From positions 1 through 64,000 of the forward strand of contig PWER01000199.1 in assembly GCA_003553565.1 (NCBI GenBank): a stretch of 64,000 nt of DNA. Reading direction: 5' to 3'. Position numbers and translations under genes: made by a program. Below the pieces are notes generated by a model. That model was not told the DNA's origin and ran no database searches. It was given only the letters and a program-made list of their open reading frames with translations. Shown here piece after piece: positions 26,212 to 35,911 of the stretch (the first letter of the stretch is position 1; every line of letters starts with the position of its first letter). The stretch comes from Nitriliruptoria bacterium. GTDB taxonomy: Bacteria; Actinomycetota; Nitriliruptoria; Euzebyales; Egibacteraceae.

Positions 26212-26240
26212 GACGGGGCGGCCCGAGGGGCCGCCCCGTC
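26212..26240 (-). terminator. groESL terminator
   Basis: A perfect 13-bp stem (outer bases GACGGGGCGG) with a three-base GAG loop lies 32 bases downstream of the groEL stop. The rest of the 213-base gap between groEL and the phosphatase gene shows nothing else clear. Confidence 0.75.
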
Positions 26241-26272
26241 ACGGACAGGGAGGATGGTGAGTGGCGCGAGGC

Positions 26273-28298
<2,026 letters not shown>

Positions 28299-28402
28299 GG
28301 CTCCTCCTTCTCGTGCTCGGCGCGGGCACGTGCGTGCCGCGCGGGATCGTGCTCGGAATGCTCCTCGGTGCGGGGCCCACAGCGATGCCGCCGGGCAACC
28401 CG

Positions 28403-28429
28403 TTGGCACTCGGGCTCTTCCGGTGCCAG
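28403..28429 (-). promoter_or_regulatory. CIRCE-like HrcA operator
   Basis: On the minus strand: CTGGCACCG-N9-GAGTGCCAA. The right arm matches the CIRCE consensus GAGTGCTAA at eight of nine positions, the left arm is degenerate, and the nine-base spacer is exact. It lies immediately downstream of the groES -10 box, the usual CIRCE location at the transcription start. Confidence 0.65.
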
Positions 28430-28433
28430 CGCG

Positions 28434-28462
28434 ACGCTAGCAACCGGGCGGCCGACCTGCAA
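28434..28462 (-). promoter_or_regulatory. groES promoter
   Basis: -35 TTGCAG (28457-28462) and -10 TAGCGT (28434-28439) are separated by 17 bases. The inferred start point falls in the CIRCE-like element, giving a leader of about 130 bases. Confidence 0.6.
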
Positions 28463-28561
28463 GATAACCGCCCTGACTGCGCTAAAACATGAGCCCTACA
28501 CGCTCAAGTACCACTCTTCGCGCTGGGCCACGCCCTCTGCCCACGCCCTGCAGGCCGGGGG

Positions 28562-28590
28562 ATCACAGAGCGTGACGTACGTGGTATCGT
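28562..28590 (+). promoter_or_regulatory. bldD promoter (candidate)
   Basis: -35 ATCACA (28562-28567) and -10 TATCGT (28585-28590) with a 17-base spacer; each box matches consensus at four of six positions. The spacer contains the palindromic core ACGTACGT, a possible control site. Confidence 0.45.
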
Positions 28591-28648
28591 TCCGCTCTCG
28601 GTGGACCTGTCCCGACCCGGGACGGGGTCACAGCCAAGGGGTGCAGTC

Positions 28649-29128
28649 ATGAACGACTACCAGCGACAGCTCGGAGCGCGCCTGCGCGCCATCCGGCGAC
28701 AGCAGGGCATGACCCTGCAGGACGTCGAAGCCGCCTCGGACGGCCGGTGGAAGGCCGTGGTCGTCGGGTCCTACGAGCGCGGCGACCGGGCGCTGTCGGT
28801 GGCCAAGCTCGCCGAGCTCGGCGAGTTCTACGGGGTGCCGGTCTCGGCGCTGCTGCCCGAGAGCGAGCGGGACGTCGACACCACCGCCTCCGCGGGGCGC
28901 ACGCATGCCACGCTCGACCTGCGAGCGCTCGAGCGGCAGGACCTGGACCCCGAGCTCCAGCCGCTCGCGCGCTTCGCCAACACGATCCAGCGCCAGCGCG
29001 GTGACTACAACGGCACGGTGCTGACGATCCGCGCCGAGGACCTGCGAGCCCTGTCGGTGGTCTTCTCGGTCGACATGGAGGAGCTGATGGCGCGCCTGGA
29101 CGAGGAGGGCGTGCTCGTCGAGGCGTGA
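28649..29128 (+). CDS. bldD: BldD-like transcription factor with cyclic-di-GMP motif
   Basis: A 159-residue regulator. The N-terminal XRE-type helix-turn-helix (about 5-68) contains GARLRAIRRQQGMTLQDVE and the strongly conserved WKAVVVGSYERGDRALSV stretch of BldD. The C-terminal domain has Arg117-Gly-Asp119, eight residues, then Arg128-x-x-Asp131: the RxD-X8-RxxD signature that binds tetrameric cyclic-di-GMP in Streptomyces BldD. The ATG at 28649 is preceded by AAGGGG. It stands alone, divergent from groES. BldD controls development in streptomycetes; its regulon here is unknown. Confidence 0.88.
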   Translation: MNDYQRQLGARLRAIRRQQGMTLQDVEAASDGRWKAVVVGSYERGDRALSVAKLAELGEFYGVPVSALLPESERDVDTTASAGRTHATLDLRALERQDLDPELQPLARFANTIQRQRGDYNGTVLTIRAEDLRALSVVFSVDMEELMARLDEEGVLVEA

Positions 29129-29144
29129 GCGCGCTGCGCGGGTC

Positions 29145-29996
29145 TCACCGCAGCGCCAGCGTCCAGCGGCCGCGGTCGACGAAGCCGGCGCGCCGGTAGG
29201 CAGCGATCGCTGCGGCGTTGTCGGCGCGCACGTGCAGCGTCACCCCCGGCAGGCCCTGCCGCAGCAGGCCGGCCGCGACCGCGCCGACCGCGCGGGTGGC
29301 GATCCCGCGACCGCGCGCCTCCTCGCTGACGTACACCCCGGCGATCTGGGCACCGCGCGTCCGGGAGCGCAGCGACACGTCGACCTTGGCCACCACCCGA
29401 CCGCGATCGGCCACGACCCACGTGTCACCGCCGGCGACGCTGTCGCGCAGGCGAGCGCGCACCGAGCCGCGCGCCGACTCGGGTATCGGCGGGCCCATGG
29501 CGTCCTCGACGTGCAGCCGGCACGCGAGGTCCACCAGCACGTCGAGGTCACGCTGGTCGGCGGGGCGCAGCCCGGGTGGGGCGGGCAGGTCGATGACCTC
29601 GGTGCAGACCATGAAGCGCTGCTCGCGCGCGCGAGGCCGCCGGCGGAACAGCCCGCGGCCGACCTCGGCGAGCAACGCCTCGCCCAGCTCCGAGGGGCCG
29701 ACCAGCACCCGCCAGCCGAGGTCGCCGGCGACCTCGGCCAGCGCCGGTGCCGCGCGCGGATCGCCAGCGGGCATGATCGTCCCGCTGCCCGCGGCGTACA
29801 GCACGCCGACCGGGCGCTCGACCGGCCAGACCATCAGGCGGTCCAGCTCGCCGCGGTCCAGCGCCTGCAAGGGGAACTGGTGGGCCAGCACCCCGGCCAG
29901 ATCGCGGCGCCCATCCGGTCCGCGCTCCAGCAGCTCTCGCGCAGCCTCGGCGTCGACCGGACGCAGCCGGCCGGCAGTCGGCTCGGTGGCGGTCAT
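29145..29996 (-). CDS. GNAT acetyltransferase with DUF4081-like N-terminal domain
   Basis: A 283-residue protein. The N-terminal half (about 1-135) resembles the DUF4081 domain of actinobacterial acetyltransferases. The C-terminal half is a GNAT fold with the acetyl-CoA loop GVYVSEEARGRGIATRA near 220-235 and TLHVRADNAAAIAAYRRAGF near the end. It overlaps tsaD by four bases (ATGA) and is the last gene of the t6A operon. Its substrate is unknown; an N-acetylation role beside RimI is possible. Confidence 0.85.
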   Translation of the reverse strand: MTATEPTAGRLRPVDAEAARELLERGPDGRRDLAGVLAHQFPLQALDRGELDRLMVWPVERPVGVLYAAGSGTIMPAGDPRAAPALAEVAGDLGWRVLVGPSELGEALLAEVGRGLFRRRPRAREQRFMVCTEVIDLPAPPGLRPADQRDLDVLVDLACRLHVEDAMGPPIPESARGSVRARLRDSVAGGDTWVVADRGRVVAKVDVSLRSRTRGAQIAGVYVSEEARGRGIATRAVGAVAAGLLRQGLPGVTLHVRADNAAAIAAYRRAGFVDRGRWTLALR

Positions 29997-31033
29997 CGCC
30001 AGGCCTCCGGGAGGTCGGGCAGCACCAGGCCGTCCAGGGCGAGCCCGGCATCGGCCGACAGCCCGAGCTCGCTGCGCTGCCCGTCGGCGAGGCGGTTCGC
30101 GCCCGCCGCGGCGATCATCGCGCCGTTGTCGGTGCACAGCGCCGGGCTGGGCAGCAGCAGCCGACGGTCGGTGGCCTCGCACGCCTGCCGCATGCGCTCG
30201 CGCAGCCGCGAGTTCGCGGCCACCCCGCCGACCACCAGCACGTCACCGACGTCGTGCGCCTCGGCTGCGGCCAGCGTCTTGGCGACCTGCACGTCCACGA
30301 TCGCCTCCTGGAAGGAGGCGGCGACGTCAGCGACGGGGACCTCGCGCCCGGCGGCCTCACGGCGGCGCAGCTCGCGCACCACCGCGGTCTTGAGGCCCGA
30401 CAGGGAGAAGTCGAAGCCGCCCTCGTCCAGCATCGCGCGCGGGAAGGCGATCGCCTCGGCGTCGCCCGACAGCGACAGCCGGTCGATCTCGGGGCCGCCG
30501 GGATAGCCCAGGCCGAGGAACCGGGCGATCTTGTCGTAGGCCTCCCCGGCCGCGTCGTCGATGGTCGCGCCGAGCTCGCGCATCCGCCCCTGCGCGTCCA
30601 GCAGCAGCAGCGCGGTGTGACCGCCCGAGACCACCAGCGCCACCAGCGGCCGCGGCAGGCGACCGAGCTCCAGCTGCGCGGCGCAGACATGGCCCTCGAG
30701 GTGGTTGACCCCGATCAGGTCGCGGTCGTGGGCCAGCGCGATCCCCTTTGCAGCGCTGACGCCGACCAGCAGCGCGCCGACCAGCCCCGGGCCGGAGGCG
30801 ACCGCCACGGCGTCCAGGTCGTCGTAGGTGGCTCCGGCCTCCACCAGCGCCCGGTCGATGGTGGGCACGAGCAGCTCCAGGTGCGCCCGGGCGGCCACCT
30901 CGGGGACCACCCCTCCGTAGGGGCGGTGGCGCTCGATCTGCGAGCCGATGACGTTCGAGCGCACCGTCACCCCGTCGGCGACGATGGCCACCGCGGTCTC
31001 GTCGCAGCTGGTCTCGATGCCAAGCGTCAGCAC
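29993..31033 (-). CDS. tsaD: tRNA N6-adenosine threonylcarbamoyltransferase TsaD
   Basis: A 346-residue ASKHA-fold enzyme that transfers the threonylcarbamoyl group to A37 of ANN-decoding tRNAs. The start LTLGIETSCDET is diagnostic, and the metal ligands His111 and His115 (NHLEGH) are at the same positions as in E. coli. GTG at 31033 overlaps the rimI stop by seven bases. tsaB and tsaE, its partners, are in the same operon; tsaC is not in this window. Confidence 0.96.
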   Translation of the reverse strand: MLTLGIETSCDETAVAIVADGVTVRSNVIGSQIERHRPYGGVVPEVAARAHLELLVPTIDRALVEAGATYDDLDAVAVASGPGLVGALLVGVSAAKGIALAHDRDLIGVNHLEGHVCAAQLELGRLPRPLVALVVSGGHTALLLLDAQGRMRELGATIDDAAGEAYDKIARFLGLGYPGGPEIDRLSLSGDAEAIAFPRAMLDEGGFDFSLSGLKTAVVRELRRREAAGREVPVADVAASFQEAIVDVQVAKTLAAAEAHDVGDVLVVGGVAANSRLRERMRQACEATDRRLLLPSPALCTDNGAMIAAAGANRLADGQRSELGLSADAGLALDGLVLPDLPEAWR

Positions 31034-31617
31034 GGGCGGGCCTCGCCGGGATCGTCGCGGGCGGTGGGCGCGGCCCGGGCGTCGTCGGCCGGGCGCCACA
31101 TGATGATGGCATCGTCGGGCGGCTCGGTGTAGTAGCCCGGTCGTCGCCCTGCCTCGTGGAACCCGGCGCCGGCGTACAGGCGCCGCGCCGCGCTGTTGGC
31201 GCTGCGGACCTCCAGCGTCGTCGGGCCCCAGCCGCGCGCGCTGACCTGGTCCAGCAGCGCGACGAGCAGGCGCCGCCCCAGACCGCGGCCCTGCCAGGCG
31301 GGGGCCACCGCGAGGTTGGTGACGTGCGCGCTGTCGGGACGCTGCTGGACTCCGCCGAAGCCGACCACGGCGGCACGCGACCACCGGTCCCCACGCTCGG
31401 CGAGCGCCGCCAGGTAGCAGCGCTGCTGCGGGTCCTCGAGCTCGCGGGCGAGCAGCGCCACCGGCCACGGCCGCGCCGAGACCGCCTGGTCCACCGCGGC
31501 GGCCCCGCGCAGGTGTCGGGCGGTGAGCTTGACCAGGCGCACCGCGGCGACCGCCTCGTCGCCGGGCGGCGTAGCGCGCAGATCCTCCGCGTCGCCCACG
31601 CGGGCCGCGGGCCTCAC
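31027..31617 (-). CDS. rimI: Ribosomal protein S18-alanine N-acetyltransferase RimI
   Basis: A 196-residue GNAT protein between tsaB and tsaD, the usual place for rimI. The acetyl-CoA loop reads NLAVAPAWQGRGLGRRLL, followed by LEVRSANSAARRLYAGAGF. GTG at 31617 has AAGGG nearby and forms a GTGA junction with the preceding stop. GTG at 31542 (before RLVKLTARHL) is a realistic alternative that would remove 25 unconserved residues. The first start lies in a 29-bp tandem duplication. The C-terminus has a short extra tail after the GNAT fold. Confidence 0.87.
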   Translation of the reverse strand: MRPAARVGDAEDLRATPPGDEAVAAVRLVKLTARHLRGAAAVDQAVSARPWPVALLARELEDPQQRCYLAALAERGDRWSRAAVVGFGGVQQRPDSAHVTNLAVAPAWQGRGLGRRLLVALLDQVSARGWGPTTLEVRSANSAARRLYAGAGFHEAGRRPGYYTEPPDDAIIMWRPADDARAAPTARDDPGEARPC

Positions 31618-31659
31618 GGCGCGCCCTTCTGGGCCGCGGGCCTCACGGCGCGCCCTCCT
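31602..31659 (-). repeat. 29-bp tandem duplication at the tsaB/rimI junction
   Basis: Two adjacent 29-base copies (31602-31630, 31631-31659) differ at one base. Each carries GTGAGGCCCGCGGCC in the minus sense together with its ribosome-site region. Because 29 is not a multiple of three, the two GTG codons are in different frames. Confidence 0.9.
31614..31646 (-). other. Apparent ten-codon minicistron between tsaB and rimI
   Basis: Starting at the upstream GTG (31646), which overlaps the tsaB stop as GTGA, ten codons are read before TGA at 31616-31614. That stop again overlaps the rimI GTG as GTGA. A GGAGGG site precedes the first GTG. Ribosomes ending tsaB could pass through this minicistron before rimI. 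Peptide function is not implied. Confidence 0.45.
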
Positions 31660-32380
31660 GGACCGCGGGCGCCCCGCCGTGACCGCCGTGCAGCGCGCCG
31701 CGCTCCTGCCAGCCGATCTTGGCGTCGGGACGACGCAGGTAGATGGGGGCGAGCTCCTCGGGGCGCTGGGTCTCGTGACGCGCGAAGCGCGGGCGCGCCA
31801 GCGCGAGCAGGCTCTCGGCAGAGGGGTAGGCGGCCGCCTCGTCGGCGATCGCGGCGCGCGTGGCGCTCAGCACCTCCCGGTGGGCCAGCGCCCCGTCGCC
31901 GACGCACAGGACCTCCTCGCGGTCGGCCTCGAGCTCGCCGGCCAGGCGCTCGGGCGGTCCGAGCGCCAGCTCGGTGCGCCGCTGCACCCCACCCGGTGCG
32001 GGCTGGTAGCGCGCCCACGCCACCTCACCGCGGCGCGCGTCGATGACCGCGCAGATGCTGCGACGCGTGTGGCGCGCGGCGAACGCGACCAGGTCCAGCG
32101 ACGCAAGCCCCACCACGGGCAGGCCGCGCGCGTGCGCGAGGGCTTGGGCGGTGGCGATGCCCACGCGCATGCCGGTGAACAGCCCGGGGCCAAGGCTGAC
32201 CGCCACGCCGGTGAGCGCGTCGAGGTCGATGCCGGCCTCGCGACGGCAGAAGTCGATGGCGGGTGCGACGAACTCGCCGTGGCGTCCGTGGCGCCCGGTG
32301 CGCGCGCTGGCCAGCAGCCCCGTGTCACCGGCGATGGCGACGCTGGCGTGACGGGTGGTCGTCTCCAGCCCCAGCAGCAC
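31643..32380 (-). CDS. tsaB: t6A tRNA modification protein TsaB
   Basis: A 245-residue inactive ASKHA-fold partner of TsaD. LGLETTTRHASVAIA at the start and SLGPGLFTGMRVGIATAQALA near 62 are typical. GTG at 32380 lies three bases after the tsaE stop. The C-terminus is about ten to fifteen residues longer than the conserved fold and ends in the duplicated segment shared with the rimI start. Confidence 0.93.
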   Translation of the reverse strand: MLLGLETTTRHASVAIAGDTGLLASARTGRHGRHGEFVAPAIDFCRREAGIDLDALTGVAVSLGPGLFTGMRVGIATAQALAHARGLPVVGLASLDLVAFAARHTRRSICAVIDARRGEVAWARYQPAPGGVQRRTELALGPPERLAGELEADREEVLCVGDGALAHREVLSATRAAIADEAAAYPSAESLLALARPRFARHETQRPEELAPIYLRRPDAKIGWQERGALHGGHGGAPAVQEGAP

Positions 32381-32383
32381 GCT

Positions 32384-32965
32384 TCAGCGCTCCCTTGTCT
32401 CGTCGGTGGTCCCGCCCGACGCGGTCCGGGTGGTCGCGGCGCGGCCGCCGGCGGCGTCAGCGGCATCGGCGGCATCGGCGCGCCACGGCGCCAGGGCCGC
32501 AGCGACGGCCTCGAGCCGTGCGCGCCAGCCCTCGCCACGGGCGCGCAGCACGATCCGCCGGGCAGCGTCGACCTCGTCGCGACTGGTGAGCTCGACATCG
32601 AGGTGGTCGGCAGGCAGCAGCGGGCGCATCGCGTCGCCCCACTCGATGAACGTGACGCGCTGCCCGTCGGTGGCCTGCTCGAAGCCGAGGTCGAGCACCT
32701 CGCCGAGGTCGTCGAGCCGGTAGACGTCCAGGTGGAGCACCGGCACCCGGCCGTCGTAGTCGCGCCGCAGCAGGAAAGACGGGCTGGTCACGCGCGCGGT
32801 GACGCCGAGCCCGCGGGCGGCGCCCTGCACGAAGCAGGTCTTGCCGGCGCCGAGCTCGCCGCTGAGCGCGATGACGTCGCCAGGGTGCAGGTGCTCGGCG
32901 AGCCGGGCAGCCAGGCGGCGGGTCTCGGCCGGACCCTCGGTGGTCAGGGCGAGCGTGGCGCTCAC
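32384..32965 (-). CDS. tsaE: t6A tRNA modification ATPase TsaE
   Basis: A 193-residue P-loop protein with GELGAGKT at 36-43, the SPSFLL motif and LHLDVYRL, which drives the TsaB-TsaD cycle. The family is about 150 residues; here the last 40 are an Ala/Asp/Thr-rich tail ([12 protein letters not shown]), apparently from slippage of a GGCATCGGC-like repeat. GTG at 32965 is chosen by alignment with the family start. It opens the tsaE-tsaB-rimI-tsaD-GNAT series. Confidence 0.93.
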   Translation of the reverse strand: MSATLALTTEGPAETRRLAARLAEHLHPGDVIALSGELGAGKTCFVQGAARGLGVTARVTSPSFLLRRDYDGRVPVLHLDVYRLDDLGEVLDLGFEQATDGQRVTFIEWGDAMRPLLPADHLDVELTSRDEVDAARRIVLRARGEGWRARLEAVAAALAPWRADAADAADAAGGRAATTRTASGGTTDETRER

Positions 32966-33107
32966 GGCGCTGCGCCCGGGTCGAGCCCCGCGCGGGAGGC
33001 GGCGATGGTCGCGTGCTGGCTCACACCGGCGAGTGTAGTCGCGCGCCGCGCCGCCCCCAGGCCCGAACGACCCTCCGTGCGGGTGGTGCTCGGCCGAGCC
33101 CGGCGCG

Positions 33108-33707
33108 TCAGGCGACCACCAGCTCGACCCCGGCGATGGTGGCCAGCGCCGCGGCGATCGCCCACAGCGTGGTGCCCACGGTGATCCACACGATGGCGGG
33201 GCGGCGCGGCACCCCGCTGGTGACTGCCACGAGCGCGGCCAGCTGGGTGCCCAGCACCACCGGTCCGAGCGCCGCCAGACCCGACAGCCCCCACCGGCGC
33301 CAGACCCGCTGGGCGCGTCCCTGCCCGCTGGTGTCGGCTGTGGGCGCGGTGCCCGCGGGGTCAGCGGAGGCGCTCGCGGGGGTCGCCGCGTGGTGCGCCG
33401 TGCCGAGAGCAGCGGAGGCAGGCGCGGCAGACGCAGGGGCGGCGGCGGCGACGCCGAGCTCGGCGGTCGCCGACTCGGTCGTGGCCCGCCGGCGGGCGCG
33501 GCGGCGCTGCCAGGCGCCACGCAGGCGCTCGCCTGCGACCGCGGCGAGCACCACGGTCGAGAGGTTGCCGAGCAGGGCCACGAGCGTCACCGGCACGGCG
33601 GGCAGGCCGAACAGGATCGCCGGAGGGATCACCACGATCGCCTCCAGCCAGGGGATGGCACCGCCGAGGGCGACGGCCGCGTAGGCGGCCAGCTCCGTGA
33701 CGCTCAT
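33108..33707 (-). CDS. Small multidrug-export family membrane protein
   Basis: A 199-residue membrane protein resembling the Sm_multidrug_ex (COG2426) family. The first two to three hydrophobic segments contain GGAIPWLEAIVVIPPAILFG, and the last two lie at about 135-199 after an Arg-rich stretch. A 60-residue Ala/Ser/Thr/Pro linker (about 75-130) in the middle is longer than usual. It starts 9 bases after the P1 peptidase stop. Drug export is only a family label; the substrate is not known. Confidence 0.75.
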   Translation of the reverse strand: MSVTELAAYAAVALGGAIPWLEAIVVIPPAILFGLPAVPVTLVALLGNLSTVVLAAVAGERLRGAWQRRRARRRATTESATAELGVAAAAPASAAPASAALGTAHHAATPASASADPAGTAPTADTSGQGRAQRVWRRWGLSGLAALGPVVLGTQLAALVAVTSGVPRRPAIVWITVGTTLWAIAAALATIAGVELVVA

Positions 33708-33716
33708 CGTCCCAGG

Positions 33717-34640
33717 CTAGGAGCGCACGACAGCGGCGCGCACCGCGGTGGCAACCGCCCGGGCGGCCAGGTGGGCGACGAGGTCCACCGGCGCTGCGCC
33801 GGACGGTGGGCGCTGCGACGTGCCCGACCCGGTCGCCAGGCAGAACAGCGCGTCACCGTCGAGGCTGGTGTGGGCCGGGTCGACTGCGCGTGCCACGCCG
33901 GTGTGGGCGAGGTCGGCCACGCGGCAGGCCTGCGCCTTGTCCAGGGCGGCGTCGGTGACCACGCAGCCGATGACGGTGTGCTGGCCGGGGCCGGGGCCGT
34001 CCTCGACAAGCGCCTCCAGCGGGGCCGAGGGGAACCGCGGGTGATCGGACGGCGCCTGCGAGCCGGCGAGGACGCGTCCGTGGGCATCGGTGACGTCACC
34101 GAGGGCGTTGACGGCCACCAGCGCGCCGACGGTGACCGCGCCGTCGCGCTCCACGGCGGCTCCCTGACCGGCCGGACTGCGCCAGGTCAGGCCGGCGGTC
34201 TTGCCGACGCTGCAGCCGGCGCCGACACCGACGGGGCCGCTGGTCGGCTCGGCGGTGGTCGCCGCCGCGCAGGCCGCGCGCCCGCTGGCCGCATCGGGGC
34301 GGGCACCGGGCTGCTCGAGGAGGTCGAACACGATGGCCGCACCGACGATCGGCACGGCCGCCGTCGGCGTGGGGTGACCGCGGCCGCGCTCCTCGAGCCA
34401 GCCCATCACCCCGTCAGCGGCGGCCAGGCCGAACGCGCTGCCGCCGGACAGCAGCACCGCGTCGCAGCTGGTCACCGCCCCGGCGGGGCCGAGCGCGGCT
34501 GCCTCGCGCGTGCCCGGCGCCGCCCCGCGCACGGCGATGCCCCCGACGGTGCCCGGCGGCGGGAGCACCACGGTGCACCCGGTGTGACCCTCCGGGTGGG
34601 TCCAGGTCCCCACGGCGACCTCGTCGCTGCCCAGCGCCAT
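33717..34640 (-). CDS. P1 family peptidase (DmpA/L-aminopeptidase-like)
   Basis: A 307-residue self-cleaving N-terminal-nucleophile-type peptidase. Family segments are LLSGGSAFGLAAADGVMGWL, PTAAVPIVGAAIVFDL and TVGALVAVNALGDV, with GCVVTDAALDKAQACRVA toward the end. Members cleave beta- or D-amino-acid peptides and need autoproteolysis to two chains. The ATG at 34640 has GGAGG nine bases upstream. It lies 35 bases after alr, so a link to D-amino acids is conceivable but unproven. Confidence 0.87.
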   Translation of the reverse strand: MALGSDEVAVGTWTHPEGHTGCTVVLPPPGTVGGIAVRGAAPGTREAAALGPAGAVTSCDAVLLSGGSAFGLAAADGVMGWLEERGRGHPTPTAAVPIVGAAIVFDLLEQPGARPDAASGRAACAAATTAEPTSGPVGVGAGCSVGKTAGLTWRSPAGQGAAVERDGAVTVGALVAVNALGDVTDAHGRVLAGSQAPSDHPRFPSAPLEALVEDGPGPGQHTVIGCVVTDAALDKAQACRVADLAHTGVARAVDPAHTSLDGDALFCLATGSGTSQRPPSGAAPVDLVAHLAARAVATAVRAAVVRS

Positions 34641-34675
34641 CGCGCACCGCCTCCCCACTCGGACCTGTCCGACGC

Positions 34676-35911
34676 CTAGGTGGCGCGACCGCCGCCCACG
34701 TACACGCGGGGCACGCGACGTCCGACACCGCAGACGACCTCGTAGTTGATGGTGCCGAGCCACTCGGCCCAGTCGTCGGCGGTCACCTCGGCCTGCCCCT
34801 GGCGGCCGATCAGCACGACCTCGTCGCCGGCCACGGCGTCCTCGTCGCCGAGGTCGACCATGAACTGGTCCATGCACACCGTCCCCACCATCGGCGCGCG
34901 CCGGCCGCGGCACACCACCTCGCCGGTGTTGGTCAGGGCGCGGGTGACGCCGTCGGCGTAGCCGGCCGGCACCGTCACGACCGTGGTGTCGCGCGGGGCG
35001 GTCCACCGCAGCCCATAGCTGACCGCCTCCCCGGCGGCCAGGCGCTTGACGAGCGCGGCCCGCGAGCACCACCGCAGGGCCGGGCGCAGCGGCACGTCCC
35101 CAGCCATCCCCGGCGCTGGCTCCAGCCCGTAGACCGCCAGCCCCGGGCGTACCAGGTCGTAGTGGGTCTCGGGTGCCCGGAGCGTGGCCGCGCTGTTGGC
35201 CAGGTGCACCTGCGGCGGCGCGACCCCCAGCGACCGGGCCAGCTCCAGCGCCTGCGCGAAGCGGTCGTGCTGCTCGGCCACGAACGGGTGGTCGGGCTCG
35301 TCGGCCAGGGCGAAGTGACTCCACAGCCCCGTCATGCGCACCCACGAGTCGTCGCGCACCCGTCGCAGCGCGGTGTCCCACTCCCCGTCGGGCACACCGA
35401 CCCGGCGCATGCCGGTGTCGAGCTTGAGGTGAACCTCGAGGGTCGTGCTGATCGCGCGGGCGTAGCTCGAGGCCGCCGCGAAGAACTCGCTGCTGTAGAC
35501 CGTCGGGGTCAGGCGCGACTCGACCATGGCGGGCAGCGCCGGCGAGGGCGGCTCGGTCAGCACCAGGATCGGTGCGGTGATGCCGGCGGCCCGCAGCGCC
35601 TCGCCCTCCTCGACCAGGGCCACCGCGAGCCAGTCGGCGCCGCCGGCCAGCGCGGCCCGCGCCGCGGGGATCATGCCGTGGCCGTACGCGTCGGCCTTGA
35701 CCACCGCCATCAGGCCCGGGGCGGCTGCGTGGGCCTTCAGCGCGGCCACGTTGCCGGTGATCGCGTCGAGGTCGACCTCGGCCCAGGTGGGCCGGTGACG
35801 CGGCGGGCCGAGCTCGCTCGTCGACGCGACGGCGCGATCGCGCTCGGTGCGTGCGAGCGGGTCACCGGAGAGGATGCGCGTGGTGGCGGAGCCGGGCGGT
35901 GCGTCGGTCAT
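34676..35911 (-). CDS. alr: Alanine racemase
   Basis: A 411-residue PLP enzyme making D-alanine for peptidoglycan. Lys72 in VVKADAYGHG is the PLP lysine, and the second catalytic loop MVGTVCMDQFMVDLG is intact, as is VPAGYADGVTR. The first 40 residues are a non-conserved extension before PTWAEVDLDAI; an internal start is possible. The ATG overlaps the nnrDE stop by four bases, a pairing common in actinobacteria. Confidence 0.95.
   Translation of the reverse strand: MTDAPPGSATTRILSGDPLARTERDRAVASTSELGPPRHRPTWAEVDLDAITGNVAALKAHAAAPGLMAVVKADAYGHGMIPAARAALAGGADWLAVALVEEGEALRAAGITAPILVLTEPPSPALPAMVESRLTPTVYSSEFFAAASSYARAISTTLEVHLKLDTGMRRVGVPDGEWDTALRRVRDDSWVRMTGLWSHFALADEPDHPFVAEQHDRFAQALELARSLGVAPPQVHLANSAATLRAPETHYDLVRPGLAVYGLEPAPGMAGDVPLRPALRWCSRAALVKRLAAGEAVSYGLRWTAPRDTTVVTVPAGYADGVTRALTNTGEVVCRGRRAPMVGTVCMDQFMVDLGDEDAVAGDEVVLIGRQGQAEVTADDWAEWLGTINYEVVCGVGRRVPRVYVGGGRAT

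Larger units (their letters stand above)
28299..28648. other. Divergent regulatory region between groES and bldD (350 bp)
   Basis: The only gap above 300 bases in the window. It holds the groES promoter and CIRCE-like site on the left-going side, and the bldD promoter on the right. Bases 28460-28520 are markedly AT-richer than the surroundings and have no open frame of note. No RNA gene is apparent. Confidence 0.7.

Noticed and set aside
28490-28530. HspR-type (HAIR) operator near groES
   Set aside because: Only one CTCAAG half is present; the second arm does not match, and the CIRCE-like site explains the region better.
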